Source: Pseudorhodobacter sp. E13 (GTDB lineage: Bacteria; Pseudomonadota; Alphaproteobacteria; Rhodobacterales; Rhodobacteraceae). Taken from it: DNA of 64,000 nucleotides. Under the pieces are notes generated by a model that was given only the letters and a program-made list of their open reading frames with translations, was not told the DNA's origin and did not search any database. Location of the stretch: positions 124,001-188,000 of the forward strand of contig NZ_RPEN01000157.1 in the NCBI RefSeq assembly GCF_003991405.1, read 5' to 3'. The position numbers were made by a program, and so were the translations under genes. Positions 44,721 to 54,260 of this stretch are shown here, piece after piece. Positions within the stretch are counted from its first letter, which is position 1. Every line of letters begins with the position of its first letter.

Positions 44721-45029
44721 ATGCCAATCCCTGACCCAGATATCCCGATCTGTGCGCTTTGTGGGCGGCCTATCCCGCCGGATGTGCCGCAAAGCCTGCA
44801 TCACCTGATCCCGCGCGCCAAGGGTGGCAAAAAGGGGCCCGTGGTTTTGCTGCATCACATTTGCCACAAGGAAATCCATGCCAGCCTGACGGAAACGGAA
44901 TTGGCGCGGCGGTTCAACACCATCGCGGCCTTGCAGCAGCATCCGCGTCTGGCCAAGTTCATCGACTGGGTCGCCAAACGGCCACCGGGGTTCCTGTCGC
45001 GTAGTCCGGGCAAGGCGCGCCCGCGATAA
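44721..45029 (+). CDS. Small HNH-endonuclease-like protein
   Basis: A 102-residue protein with an HNH-type zinc and metal layout: CALC (12-15), LHHLIPRAKGG, LLHHICHKEIH. It is all domain with a short basic tail ending ARPR. Members include restriction-like nucleases, recombination proteins and many uncharacterised housekeeping proteins. No methylase or phage gene is near, so a defence role is not indicated. It stands alone between divergent mscS and the racemase-like gene. Confidence 0.75.
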   Translation: MPIPDPDIPICALCGRPIPPDVPQSLHHLIPRAKGGKKGPVVLLHHICHKEIHASLTETELARRFNTIAALQQHPRLAKFIDWVAKRPPGFLSRSPGKARPR

Positions 45030-45086
45030 GGCTTGCCAAAGCGGCGCGCAGCTTCACAAATGGATAGGCACAAAGGGGGGCAGATC

Positions 45087-46115
45087 ATGCGCAGCCGCAC
45101 GACCATCCAGATCATCGGCTGCCATGCCGAAGGCGAAGTTGGCGATGTGATCATCGGCGGTGTGGCCCCGCCTCCCGGTGATACGCTCTGGGCGCAGTCG
45201 CGCTGGATTGCCGCCGATCAAACCCTGCGCAATTTCGTGCTGAATGAACCGCGCGGCGGCGTGTTCCGCCATGTCAATCTGTTGGTGCCAGCCAAAGACC
45301 CGCGCGCCGCCTTTGGCTGGATCATCATGGAGCCTGTGCATACGCCGCCCATGTCCGGCTCCAACGCCATTTGCGTGGCGACGGTGTTGCTTGATACGGG
45401 TCTGGTGCCGATGACCGAACCCGAAACCCGCTTTTACCTGGAGGCGCCGGGCGGGTTGATCGCCGTGACCGCGCAATGCCAAGACGGCAAGGCGAAATCC
45501 ATCCGCGTCACCAACCTGCCCAGCTTTGCGCAACGGCTGGATGCCCCGCTGGAGCTTGCGGGCCATGGCACGTTGCGGGTTGATACGGCCTTTGGTGGCG
45601 ACAGTTTCGTGCTGGTAGATGCTGCCAGCCTTGGTTTTTCCCTGCGCCCTGATGAAGCGCGCGATCTGGCCGAAATTGGCATGAAGTTGACCCAAGCGGC
45701 CACCGAACAACTGGGCTTTTCCCATCCCACCAATCCCGATTGGGCGCATGTCTCCTTTTGCCAGTTCACCGCGCCGATCACCGTGGAAAACGGTATCAAG
45801 ACCGGGCGCAATACCGTCGCGATAGAACCGGGAAAGCTGGACCGCTCCCCCACTGGCACCGGCTGTTCGGCGCGCATGGCGGTGCTGCATGCGCGCGGCG
45901 ACATGCGGGTGGGAGAGGCGTTTGTGGGCCTGTCCATCCTTGGCAGCCGTTTTGATTGCCGGATTGAAAGCACCACCACCCTCGGCAGCACACCTGCCAT
46001 CATCCCCAGCATCCAAGGCCGCGCATGGATCACCGACAGCCGCCAGTTGCTGCTGGACCCCGAGGACCCATGGCCCCAAGGCTACCGTTTGGCCGACACC
46101 TGGCTAGTTCTGTGA
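45087..46115 (+). CDS. Proline racemase superfamily enzyme, probably trans-3-hydroxyproline dehydratase-like
   Basis: A 342-residue protein. The ATG at 45087 follows a GGGGGG site. The two catalytic positions of the superfamily are Ser90 (PPMSGSN, normally MCGHG) and Thr256 (DRSPTGTG, normally DRSPCGTG). Racemases and epimerases need an acid/base at both places, while trans-3-hydroxy-L-proline dehydratases carry Thr at the second. The Thr therefore points to dehydration rather than epimerisation. The Ser/Thr pair is less usual. No delta-1-pyrroline-2-carboxylate reductase or hydroxyproline transporter is adjacent. Confidence 0.8.
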   Translation: MRSRTTIQIIGCHAEGEVGDVIIGGVAPPPGDTLWAQSRWIAADQTLRNFVLNEPRGGVFRHVNLLVPAKDPRAAFGWIIMEPVHTPPMSGSNAICVATVLLDTGLVPMTEPETRFYLEAPGGLIAVTAQCQDGKAKSIRVTNLPSFAQRLDAPLELAGHGTLRVDTAFGGDSFVLVDAASLGFSLRPDEARDLAEIGMKLTQAATEQLGFSHPTNPDWAHVSFCQFTAPITVENGIKTGRNTVAIEPGKLDRSPTGTGCSARMAVLHARGDMRVGEAFVGLSILGSRFDCRIESTTTLGSTPAIIPSIQGRAWITDSRQLLLDPEDPWPQGYRLADTWLVL

Positions 46116-46172
46116 AGGCTGGGTTTTATCTGGTTATATATATCCAAAAAAACGGCAAGGCCGGGTGGGCCC

Positions 46173-46610
46173 TTACCCAAGCGGACGCGCTGCGATTTCC
46201 GCCAGCAAGGCATCGTGATGCGCGGCCAGCATCGCCTGATATCCCGCCAGCCGCGCGGGCGTGAAATGCCCGGCCTCTGCCAAAAGGTTCAGGGTGCCCA
46301 CCACCTCACCTTTGCGCAGAATGGGCAGGTTTGCGCAGGATCGGCAGCCTAGTGCCACGATCTGCGCATGGTCGGGGAACAGGTCTTTGAACCCGCTGTC
46401 GTGATTGGCCACAAAAGCCTCACCCCGCCCGATGACTTGCTGCGACCACGCGTCATCGGACAAGGGTTTCGTGCCCGATACCGGATAGGCCACCGGGTCC
46501 GAGCTATAGGCACGGCGCACCTGTGCATGGCCCGGATCATGCAGGGTGACGGTGAACAGCTTGATGCCAGCGCTTTTGGCCGCATCGCATAAATCATCAT
46601 AAACGTTCAT
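46173..46610 (-). CDS. GAF-domain protein
   Basis: A 145-residue protein made of a single GAF domain: RRAYSSDPVAYPVSG at the start, WSQQVIGRGEAFVAN, GCRSCANLPIL and GEVVGTLNLLAEAGHF. Stand-alone GAF proteins act as ligand or redox sensors or as methionine-sulfoxide reductases. The cysteine pair in GCRSC (two residues apart) hints at redox chemistry, but the fRMsr cysteine set is not clearly complete. The ATG overlaps the stop of the truncated GST frame by ATGA. Confidence 0.75.
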   Translation of the reverse strand: MNVYDDLCDAAKSAGIKLFTVTLHDPGHAQVRRAYSSDPVAYPVSGTKPLSDDAWSQQVIGRGEAFVANHDSGFKDLFPDHAQIVALGCRSCANLPILRKGEVVGTLNLLAEAGHFTPARLAGYQAMLAAHHDALLAEIAARPLG

Positions 46611-46789
46611 CGCGCCATCGCCCTTTGACAGGCGGGTTTTGCGCGCACCAGCTCGGGACATGCATTCCGCGCCACCACCTCATCCGACTGGGGTGGGGCG
46701 GCGATAGGTTCGAAGGGAACGCCCAGTTCCTCCACCCTCCAGATCGCCCGCGCGGCGCGGGTTTTGACGGTTCCGATCAGCTTATACAT
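46607..46789 (-). pseudogene. Truncated glutathione S-transferase N-terminal fragment
   Basis: A 60-residue frame. Residues 1-40 (YKLIGTVKTRAARAIW, VEELGVPFEPI, PPQSDEV) match the start of a GST thioredoxin-fold domain up to the third strand. After NACPEL the expected P-x-G-K-V-P loop is missing and a short unrelated tail follows. The C-terminal helical domain is absent. It overlaps the HPP-CBS gene by 8 bases and the GAF gene by 4, so it is still placed for translation. A functional short protein cannot be excluded. Confidence 0.6.
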
Positions 46790-47975
46790 CGTTACCCTCT
46801 GCTTCTGTCTGCTCAGCGTGATGGCTTTGATGCGCCTTGGCAAGGGCTGCGATCAGATCAGCGCGGCTGACGATGCCAACCAGCCGGCCATCGTCCAGCA
46901 CGGGAACCGCCTGTTGCGCGCCTTCGGCCAACAGGTCGATCAGCACGCCCAACGGGGTGACTTCGCTGACGGTGCCAACCATGGGTTCCATCACATCGGC
47001 GGCAACAGGTTCCACCACATCACGGCTGGCGCGCAGCAAACGGTTCAGAACGCCGCTGTCGGCTTTGGCATCGGGGTTATGCAAGGTGCGCACCAGATCA
47101 GATTCCGACACCAACCCCTGAAACACGCCATCAAAGCCAACCACGGGCAAGGTGCGCACCTTGTGCTGCCGAAACAGCGCCGCGATCTGGCTGACGGGCA
47201 TGCGCGGATAGGCCGTCACCACATCGCGCGACATGATCTGCGCGGTTTCCACGCCATCGAACAGATGTTCTGCTGCCTGTTTATGTGCGGCATCAATCAG
47301 CCGGGCAAGGTCGGCCGCGCCGATGTTGGCGTCCAGACCCAGACGCTGCAAAAGCGCCGTCAACTCCTTGCTGTCAATCGCCGGGCTAAGACTGGCCTCA
47401 CCCACATGGCGGGGTGCATGGTCTTCGGGCTGGCGAAAGGGATAGACGCGCCCGGTGACGCGATTGAACAGAACTGCAACCAGCAGCAAAAGGCTGGTAT
47501 CCAGCAAGACCGGGCTGAAGGCATAGGAAAAGCCAACCTCGCGCACGGAATCGGCGGTCAGCACCGCGCCAAGGGCGACACCTGCGGCGGGAGGATGTGT
47601 GGCGCGCAGCAGCATCATCACGATCATCGCCAAAGTCACCGACAGGCCAAGCGCCAGCCAAGGTTCTGTCACCGTCATGACCACGGAAACCCCGACCAGC
47701 GCCGATGCGGTGTTGCCCACAAGGGCGGACCAAGGTTGCGCCAAGGGGCTGCTCGGCACCGCAAAGGCCAGCATCGCGGTGGCCCCCAAAGGGGCGATCA
47801 GCAGCAAGGTCGGGTCTGGTCCTTCGGCTGTGACGGGCGCCATGGTCAAGCGGACCAGAAAAGTGCAAAGCGTCAGGCCAATGCCAGCCCCAATGCAGGC
47901 CCGCAGCATTTCGCGCAGGGGCGGGTGGCCGACGGCAGGGCTCATGGCTCGGACGAAGCGCCGCCACCCAGTCAT
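46782..47975 (-). CDS. HPP-family membrane protein with two CBS domains
   Basis: A 397-residue protein. Residues 1-180 hold an HPP domain with about four to five helices, including GHPPLREMLRACIGAG, LIAPLGATAMLAFAVPSSPLAQP and LLRATHPPAAGVALGA (the HPP motif). Residues from about 250 hold two CBS domains (IMSRDVVTAYPRMPVSQIAALF and VMEPMVGTVSEVTPLG), which usually bind adenine nucleotides. A related plant and cyanobacterial HPP protein moves nitrite. The start at 47975 overlaps the holA stop by ATGA. Confidence 0.85.
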   Translation of the reverse strand: MTGWRRFVRAMSPAVGHPPLREMLRACIGAGIGLTLCTFLVRLTMAPVTAEGPDPTLLLIAPLGATAMLAFAVPSSPLAQPWSALVGNTASALVGVSVVMTVTEPWLALGLSVTLAMIVMMLLRATHPPAAGVALGAVLTADSVREVGFSYAFSPVLLDTSLLLLVAVLFNRVTGRVYPFRQPEDHAPRHVGEASLSPAIDSKELTALLQRLGLDANIGAADLARLIDAAHKQAAEHLFDGVETAQIMSRDVVTAYPRMPVSQIAALFRQHKVRTLPVVGFDGVFQGLVSESDLVRTLHNPDAKADSGVLNRLLRASRDVVEPVAADVMEPMVGTVSEVTPLGVLIDLLAEGAQQAVPVLDDGRLVGIVSRADLIAALAKAHQSHHAEQTEAEGNDV

Positions 47976-48985
47976 TTTGGGGCCATCGCCAAGCGGATCA
48001 AGGCGCGCTCCATCACCGCCATGGCTGGCGCGCGGCTGGCTGATCGCAGCGTGAGGTCGGTTTCCAGCAATTCCCCCAAAGCCCATTCCAGCATTGGCAC
48101 CCGCCAGCTTTGCAACTGCCGCAGCATCCGTTCGCGGCGCGGGCCAAAGACGCGCATCCGCACCATGCCATTCGCCGCCCCACCTGTATCGGTGGCCGCC
48201 CCATGCAGCGCCCTGAAATGCCGCAGGGCCCCGATACATAGCGTGACCGGGGTCACGCCTTGCCCTTCCAGCCGCCGCATCAAGGCGCCGATTTGCTGCT
48301 GGTCGCGTTCGGCAACGGCATGGATCACATCATCCACCTCGGCCTCTATCGTGCCCGGGGCGCAGGCCGCCACATCGGCAGAGCTGAGCGGCGCGGTGAC
48401 CCCCCAGTGATATAGCGCAATCTTTTCCAGCGTTTGCCGGAAATCGCCGGGGTCCAGCGCGCGGGCCAGCACGCCCAGATCGGTCATCGCCTCGGGCGAA
48501 ATGGCCGCCAGCCCCGCGCGTTTCAGCTCTGCCTCGATTTCCTCGCGGCTGGGCGGCTCGTCATACAGCCCAATGCAGACCGCCGAGCCGGACTCGTCAA
48601 ACACCTTCTTGAGCGGCGATTTCGCCGTCAGGTTGCCTGCCGTCACCACGATCACCGCATCGCCGGGACGCCATTCGCGCAACGCATCCGCAAGTGTCTC
48701 GGACAGGCCATCGGTGGCTTCTTCGACAAATACCACGCGCGGGCCGGGGAAAAACCCCTGGCTGCGCAATGCATCCGACAGCGCCGCACCATCCTTGCGC
48801 AGATCGGCGGCGGGCAGGCGTGTCAGCCGCATTTCGGCCTCTCCCTGCGGACCAACCAGTGCAAGGATCGCTTCTTGCCGTTTCAGCGCCACGCGCATGG
48901 CATCGGCCCCGAAAATCAGCAGCCCTGCCTTGTTCGGGTCAGGGGCCGCGCAATATTTGGCCGCTTGCTGCCCCTTCAGGTTCAT
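47972..48985 (-). CDS. holA: DNA polymerase III delta subunit
   Basis: A 337-residue clamp-loader subunit. The N-terminal [11 protein letters not shown] and LLIFGADAMRVALKRQ (about 22-37) and the central FFPGPRVVFVEEATDGL correspond to the delta-subunit ATPase-like domain without a Walker A motif. ERDQQQIGALMRRLEGQGVTPV matches the conserved LLxxGExPxxIL region. The start at 48985 overlaps lptE by ATGA, a gene order (leuS-lptE-holA) common in alphaproteobacteria. Confidence 0.9.
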   Translation of the reverse strand: MNLKGQQAAKYCAAPDPNKAGLLIFGADAMRVALKRQEAILALVGPQGEAEMRLTRLPAADLRKDGAALSDALRSQGFFPGPRVVFVEEATDGLSETLADALREWRPGDAVIVVTAGNLTAKSPLKKVFDESGSAVCIGLYDEPPSREEIEAELKRAGLAAISPEAMTDLGVLARALDPGDFRQTLEKIALYHWGVTAPLSSADVAACAPGTIEAEVDDVIHAVAERDQQQIGALMRRLEGQGVTPVTLCIGALRHFRALHGAATDTGGAANGMVRMRVFGPRRERMLRQLQSWRVPMLEWALGELLETDLTLRSASRAPAMAVMERALIRLAMAPK

Positions 48986-49497
48986 GGGGCCGCCGCTGCG
49001 GGGGCTGCCTCCGCCCATTGGCCAGAGGTCGCCAGAAGCTGGCTGATGATCTGATCGGCGATGATCCGCATCAAACGATACGCGGCATCTTCCTGCGCGG
49101 CCAAACCGGCCACCGTGGACCCGGTTGCGGAATAAGAGGTGAAATTGGTCGAGACGCCGCCGGTCAGCCGGGTGCCTGTGATGACATCGCTCAGCTCCCA
49201 AGTGACCTTGCCAGTCAGGTTATAACGGGTAATCGCGTTATCGGTGGTCACGGCAACCCCGATCGGGTTCAGTTCAATCGTATAGGTCAGCGCATATTTC
49301 GGGATATCGGACGGGCCCAGCCGCTCTTCGATCCGTTCCACCAGATCGAAGGCAGGCTTGTCGCGCGGTTCGGCGGCCAGAACGGTGTTCTGCAACGCCA
49401 AACCGCTGCCCCCCGGCGCATAGGCGGGCGTGAAACCACAGGCCACAAGCGCAAGCGACGCAAGCGAGGCGAAAAAAATCCGTCTAGATAACCACAT
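48982..49497 (-). CDS. lptE: LPS assembly lipoprotein LptE
   Basis: A 171-residue outer-membrane lipoprotein. The signal ends in the lipobox LVAC (C20), and the mature part begins GFTPAYAPG, the LptE hallmark. LptE plugs the LptD barrel and helps insert lipopolysaccharide. The gene overlaps the end of leuS by 14 bases and the start of holA by 4. It ends in an Ala/Pro tail. Confidence 0.88.
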   Translation of the reverse strand: MWLSRRIFFASLASLALVACGFTPAYAPGGSGLALQNTVLAAEPRDKPAFDLVERIEERLGPSDIPKYALTYTIELNPIGVAVTTDNAITRYNLTGKVTWELSDVITGTRLTGGVSTNFTSYSATGSTVAGLAAQEDAAYRLMRIIADQIISQLLATSGQWAEAAPAAAAP

Positions 49498-52036
49498 TTA
49501 CAATACGCCCCGGCACCACGATCAATTTCTTTACCGGCTGACCGGCAAGGAACTTCACCACAGCATCATCCGCCAGAACAATCTTTTCAACCTCGGATGC
49601 AGGCATATCGGCAGGAACAGTGATTTCTCCGCGCCGTTTGCCATTGATCTGCACCGGCAGGGTGATGGAATCGAGCACCAGCATCGCAGGGTCGGCTTTT
49701 GGCCAGGCGGCTTGGGCGACCAAACCCGCCCCGCCTTGCATCGCCCAGATCTCTTCGGCGAGGTGAGGGACCATCGGGCTCATCAATTGGGCGAGGTTGC
49801 GCATCGCCTCTACCATCGCCGCCTTGCCCGCTCTGGATTTGGACAGGGTGTTGGTGAATTCATACAACTTCGCGATGGCCTTGTTGAAGGCAAAGTTTTC
49901 GATGCCGCGCGTCACATCTTCAATCGCGCGATGCATGGCGCGCAGCAGGTCCTGATCGCCTTCGCCGTCCGCATCGGGCATCTGGGCGATCCGCTCGCTC
50001 AGCGCCCAGACGCGGCCAAGGAATTTGGCCGTGGCTTCGGCACCGCTGGCTGTCCATTCCACGTCCCGCTCGGGCGGGCTGTCGGACATGACGAACCAGC
50101 GCGCGGTATCCGCCCCGAAAGTGGCGATGATATTCATCGGGTCCACGACGTTTTTCTTGGACTTCGACATCTTGATGATCGGCCCAACCTCCACCGGGGT
50201 GCCATCGCGCAAGGCCGCACCGGTTTCGGATTTCACCACATCTTCGGGCAATTGCCAGACCGGGCGGCCATCGGCCCCCTTGGTGGCATAGGTTTCATGC
50301 GTCACCATGCCTTGGGTGAACAGCGCGTTGAACGGTTCAATCGCCTTGGCAGGCAGATGGCCGGTTTTCTGCATCGCCCGCGCAAAGAAGCGCGAATAGA
50401 GCAGGTGCAAAATCGCGTGTTCAATGCCGCCGATATATTGGTCGACGTTCATCCAATAGGCCGCATCATCCGCATTTGTCGGCGTGGGCGCGTGGGGCGA
50501 GGTAAAGCGCGCATAATACCACGAACTGTCAACAAACGTGTCCATCGTATCGGTTTCGCGCCGCGCCGCCGCGCCGCATTTCGGGCAGGTGCAACTGCGC
50601 CATGTCGGATGACGGTCCAGCGGGTTGCCGGGGATGTCAAAGGTCACATCATAGGGCAATTCGATCGGCAGGTTTTCCTTGGCCTCCGGCACCACACCGC
50701 AAGCCTCGCAGTGGATGACCGGGATCGGGCAGCCCCAATAGCGCTGGCGCGAAACGCCCCAATCGCGCAGGCGGAAATTGGTGACGCCATGGCCCACGCC
50801 CTTGGACTCGCAAAACGCAATCGCTTCATCCACGGCATCGGCCCCGGTTTGCACCTCATCGCCTGCAAAACCGCGGATATAGCGAACCTTCTCCGATTTC
50901 AGCGGCACGAAAGCCTCGGTCAGCTTTGCTTCCTCGGCCCCTTCGGCGACGAAAACCGGCGGGATCGGCAAACCGTATTTGGTGGCAAAGTCAAAATCGC
51001 GCTGGTCATGCGCCGGGCAGCCGAAAATCGCGCCGGTGCCATAGTCCATCAATACGAAATTGGCGATGTAAACCGGCAGCTCCCACGCGGTATCGAACGG
51101 GTGGCGCACGCGCACGCCGGTATCAAACCCGCGCTTCTCGGCCTTTTCCAAGGCCTCCTCGCTGGTGCCGATCTTGCGGCACTCGGCCACAAAAGCGGCA
51201 ACCTCGGGGTCATGCCGCTCCAGATGCTTGGCCAGCGGATGATCGGGGCTGATCGCGGCAAAGGACGCTCCCAAGAGCGTATCGGGCCGCGTGGTATACA
51301 CCTCAACCCGGTCAAACCCGTCTGGTGCACCCACGGTGGAAAACGCAAATTGCAAACCGCGCGACTTGCCGATCCAGTTGGCCTGCATCAGACGCACCTT
51401 CTCGGGCCAGTCCTTCAACCCGTCCAGCGCCTCCAGCAATTCGCCCGAATAGTCGGAAATCTTGAAGAACCACTGCGTCAACTCGCGCCGTTCCACCACG
51501 GCCCCCGACCGCCAGCCCTTGCCGTCGATCACCTGCTCATTGGCCAGCACGGTCATATCCACCGGGTCCCAGTTCACCACCGCATTCTTGCGGTAAACCA
51601 AGCCCTTTTCCATCATGTCGATGAACATCGCCTGCTGCTGGCCGTAATACTCCGGGTCACAGGTGGCAAACTCGCGGCTCCAGTCGATCGACAGACCCAA
51701 GGGCTTCATCTGCCCGCGCATGTCTGCGATATTGCCATAGGTCCAGTCCTTGGGGTGGCCGCCCCGCTCCATCGCGGCGTTCTCGGCGGGCATCCCAAAG
51801 GCATCCCACCCCATCGGATGCAACACCGCATGGCCACAAGACGCCTTATACCGCGCCACCACATCACCCATGGTATAGTTGCGCACATGACCCATATGAA
51901 TGCGCCCCGACGGATAGGGGAACATCTCCAGCACATAATACTTCGGCTTGGCCGCATCCCGCTTGGCGGTAAACACACCGGCCTTGTCCCAGGCGGCCTG
52001 CCAACGGGCTTCAATCTCAGAGGGGGTATAGGGCAT
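49484..52036 (-). CDS. leuS: Leucyl-tRNA synthetase
   Basis: An 850-residue class I synthetase that charges tRNA-Leu. The HIGH motif is HMGH in [14 protein letters not shown] (near 38-51), and KMSKS occurs in [13 protein letters not shown] near 620. A CP1 editing domain and a zinc-type CTCPKCG segment are present, with an anticodon-binding and C-terminal domain of normal length. It leads the leftward leuS-lptE-holA-HPP group. Confidence 0.96.
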   Translation of the reverse strand: MPYTPSEIEARWQAAWDKAGVFTAKRDAAKPKYYVLEMFPYPSGRIHMGHVRNYTMGDVVARYKASCGHAVLHPMGWDAFGMPAENAAMERGGHPKDWTYGNIADMRGQMKPLGLSIDWSREFATCDPEYYGQQQAMFIDMMEKGLVYRKNAVVNWDPVDMTVLANEQVIDGKGWRSGAVVERRELTQWFFKISDYSGELLEALDGLKDWPEKVRLMQANWIGKSRGLQFAFSTVGAPDGFDRVEVYTTRPDTLLGASFAAISPDHPLAKHLERHDPEVAAFVAECRKIGTSEEALEKAEKRGFDTGVRVRHPFDTAWELPVYIANFVLMDYGTGAIFGCPAHDQRDFDFATKYGLPIPPVFVAEGAEEAKLTEAFVPLKSEKVRYIRGFAGDEVQTGADAVDEAIAFCESKGVGHGVTNFRLRDWGVSRQRYWGCPIPVIHCEACGVVPEAKENLPIELPYDVTFDIPGNPLDRHPTWRSCTCPKCGAAARRETDTMDTFVDSSWYYARFTSPHAPTPTNADDAAYWMNVDQYIGGIEHAILHLLYSRFFARAMQKTGHLPAKAIEPFNALFTQGMVTHETYATKGADGRPVWQLPEDVVKSETGAALRDGTPVEVGPIIKMSKSKKNVVDPMNIIATFGADTARWFVMSDSPPERDVEWTASGAEATAKFLGRVWALSERIAQMPDADGEGDQDLLRAMHRAIEDVTRGIENFAFNKAIAKLYEFTNTLSKSRAGKAAMVEAMRNLAQLMSPMVPHLAEEIWAMQGGAGLVAQAAWPKADPAMLVLDSITLPVQINGKRRGEITVPADMPASEVEKIVLADDAVVKFLAGQPVKKLIVVPGRIVNVVI

Positions 52037-52116
52037 GGCAGCGGGCCTTTTCGCGCAAATTCAACGGATGCGCGCAGTTAACCCACATGCCCCCAGAACG
52101 TCCAGAGTGTCCGCCG

Positions 52117-52168
52117 TTTCATCTTGGCAAAAATACCTCGGGAGCGCGAGGGCTGGCCCTCGCTTGCC
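52117..52168 (+). repeat. Dispersed intergenic repeat, copy 6
   Basis: TTTCATCTTGGCAAAAATAC followed by CTCGGGAGCGCGAGGGCTGGCCCTCGC, whose GAGGGC and GCCCTC form a hairpin. It sits between the DUF3576 lipoprotein gene and leuS. Confidence 0.65.
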
Positions 52169-52717
52169 TTACAGCTTGCTGTCGCGAATCCGCAACTGCC
52201 GCGCCCGTGTCAGGATGGCGTCTTCCACCGCGCGCTGGGTGTCACGGCTCACCGCGCCACCGCCCCGCGTCTGCAACGACAGCTTCAACGACCGCGCATC
52301 CAGCGCCGGGTCCTGAATATACACAGTCGCGCGATAGGCACGGCCACCGCCCGGCGGGGTGCCATAGCCGGTGACGATCACACCGGTAAACGGGTCCACC
52401 GTCTGCACGGGCAGGAAGTTCAGAATATCCAGCGTCGCGTTCCAGATATACTTGTTCACCTCAACCGTGGTGTTCGGATCATCCGAATTGGTGAACAGAT
52501 CCCACAGCGTGCCATTGTCTTCGCGCGGCTTCGATGCCTCAAGCGCCGCGCGCTGGGCATCGGCAGCTTGCTTGCTGCGCAATGTCGCCTCGGACGGCAC
52601 CGTATTGCGGTTGCGCGATCCAAAAAGCCCTGAATCCCCGCTTGCGATACCGCTACATGACGCGACCAAGGCTACTGTCACACCCATCACGGTGGCACGA
52701 AGAAGATAACGGCTCAT
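52169..52717 (-). CDS. DUF3576-family lipoprotein
   Basis: A 182-residue exported protein with lipobox VASC (C21). The segment NKYIWNATLDILNFLPVQTVDPFTGVIVTGYG (key N-x-Y-x-W, LDFL-like and DPFGG-like positions at about 88-119) and the end AVEDAILTRARQLRIRD match the alphaproteobacterial DUF3576 family. It is probably anchored in the outer membrane, and its role is unknown. Its position next to leuS and lptE suggests an envelope function. Confidence 0.85.
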   Translation of the reverse strand: MSRYLLRATVMGVTVALVASCSGIASGDSGLFGSRNRNTVPSEATLRSKQAADAQRAALEASKPREDNGTLWDLFTNSDDPNTTVEVNKYIWNATLDILNFLPVQTVDPFTGVIVTGYGTPPGGGRAYRATVYIQDPALDARSLKLSLQTRGGGAVSRDTQRAVEDAILTRARQLRIRDSKL

Positions 52718-53148
52718 ACGGGGCTCCCGGCTTTCAACAACGTTTGTCTAACTTAGCGCCCCCTTTGGAACAAGGGCTTTCAATACCCTACCTATATGCC
52801 AGCAAGGATTCGCGCGTAAACCCATCCTGAACGACCGCAGCCAGAGCAGCAGCAGAATCGCGGCGATTCAGACAACCTGCCGCGCGGCGATGGCCAGATG
52901 GTCCGTGCTGCCTGCCTTCGGCGCGCAGGCCCGAAACCCTGTGAAACCCCGTGTTCCGGCACCTTTACAGCTAAAAACGCCCCGGCGGGTCACTCTACTG
53001 TGGCTTTGACGCACCACAAAACACGTTCTTCCTATTCCGGACGCCGTGATCGTTGCAATCAAGGCAGGAAGGGTTGATTAGAAGTGCATACCCAGTTCGG
53101 ATTTCCCTGAATTGGGCAGCACCTTTGAAAAAAACACGAGGGAAAACG
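52718..53148. other. 431-base region without a gene, contains porin promoter
   Basis: No credible ORF. The small frames here lack ribosome-binding sites and family features. The last 150 bases are less GC-rich and should contain the porin promoter and a long leader, and GAGGGAAAACG precedes the porin ATG. I see no tRNA or clear small-RNA terminator. Confidence 0.5.
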
Positions 53149-54099
53149 ATGAAAAAGATTCTTATTGCTACGACCGCGCTCGTTGCAACCGCTGGCGTTG
53201 CTGCCGCTGAAGTTGCAGTTTCGGGCAACGGCCGTATGGGTGTCGTATATGACGGCGCTGACCTGAACTTCTCCAGCCGTATCCGCGTTGTGTTCACCCT
53301 GTCCGGTGAAACCGATGGCGGCCTGCAGTTCGGCGGTTCGTTCCGCGCTGACAACGCAACTGGCGCTGCTACCGGCAATGCTGGCAACGTGTATATCTCC
53401 GGCGCATTCGGCAAGCTCGCAATGGGCGACGTTGTTGGCGCTGCTGAAGAAGTTATCGGCGATCTGCCGGAAATCGGCTTCCAGGACGTTGCAAACAACG
53501 ACGTTTCCTACCTGACCGGTGACAATGGCGGTTCCGTTTCGGGCACGAACGCTCTGTACACCTACTCCGCTGGCGCTCTGTCCTTCGCTCTGTCGATGAA
53601 CGACGGTAAGCAAGCTGCAGTGCCTGCTGGTTTCGCACTGAACACCACCACTGGTGTGATCGCTCCGGTTGCTGCAGTTGGCGTTGACACTGCAAACGAA
53701 GTCGCTGTTGGTGTGAAGTATTCCATGGACGCTTACAGCGTTGCCTTGGCTCACGAAGTTTCTAAGCCCGTTGTTGGCGGTGCTCGCAAGCACACCATCA
53801 TCGGCGCAACCGGCACCTTCGCGGACACCACCGTAATGGCATTCTACGGTGCTATGTCCGGTGGCACATTGCCGAAGCAAAAGCAGTATGGCATCGGTGT
53901 GACCTCGAAGTTTGACGCAATCACCGTCAAGGGCTTCGTTCGCAACGACAAGACCACTGGCCTCAAAGCTGTGACCTCCTGGGGTCTGGGCGGCGAATAC
54001 TCGCTGGGCGGCGGTGCATCCGTTGCTGGCGGTCTGGCCGACAACAACGTCCCCGGCTCCAAAGTCAAAGCTGACTTCGGCCTGAAGTTCACGTTCTAA
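53149..54099 (+). CDS. Outer-membrane porin
   Basis: A 316-residue Rhodobacter-type porin with a signal peptide (1-20, VAAAEV), then EVAVSGNGRMGVVYDG, the start of the beta barrel, and a C-terminal FGLKFTF ending in phenylalanine as needed for barrel assembly. It makes a trimeric diffusion channel. The frame is rich in GCT, GTT and GGT codons, unlike its neighbours, as expected for a very highly expressed gene. A strong terminator follows 23 bases after the stop. Confidence 0.92.
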   Translation: MKKILIATTALVATAGVAAAEVAVSGNGRMGVVYDGADLNFSSRIRVVFTLSGETDGGLQFGGSFRADNATGAATGNAGNVYISGAFGKLAMGDVVGAAEEVIGDLPEIGFQDVANNDVSYLTGDNGGSVSGTNALYTYSAGALSFALSMNDGKQAAVPAGFALNTTTGVIAPVAAVGVDTANEVAVGVKYSMDAYSVALAHEVSKPVVGGARKHTIIGATGTFADTTVMAFYGAMSGGTLPKQKQYGIGVTSKFDAITVKGFVRNDKTTGLKAVTSWGLGGEYSLGGGASVAGGLADNNVPGSKVKADFGLKFTF

Positions 54100-54122
54100 T
54101 CCAACCGGATTGGTTCTTGGGG

Positions 54123-54156
54123 AAAGAGCGGGCCTTGCGCCCGCTCTTTTCTTTTC
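54123..54156 (+). terminator. Intrinsic terminator after the porin gene
   Basis: Arms AAAGAGCGGGC and GCCCGCTCTTT with a 5-base loop, followed by TCTTTTCT. A clear Rho-independent terminator for the porin transcript. Confidence 0.9.
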
Positions 54157-54260
54157 TGCCGCCTGCAAGGCACCCCGCGCCGATGTGATGGCCCTGCGCT
54201 TGCCAAACAGCGCCGCCTCTGGCACGCTTTCGCCATTGCCACAGCCGAAAAAGGCCACCC

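Noticed and set aside
44721-45029. HNH protein as part of a restriction or anti-phage system
   Set aside because: No methyltransferase, helicase, phage or toxin gene is adjacent. The surroundings are housekeeping genes.
46764-48410. Plus-strand open frame opposite the HPP-CBS and holA genes
   Set aside because: Same shadow effect, and it crosses two well-supported genes on the other strand.
49430-52081. Long plus-strand open frame opposite leuS (883 residues)
   Set aside because: Shadow of leuS caused by codon bias. It has no recognisable domain and low-complexity composition.
52868-53062. Small minus-strand frame upstream of the porin (64 residues)
   Set aside because: No ribosome-binding site, no family features and ordinary random composition. 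It overlaps the likely porin leader.
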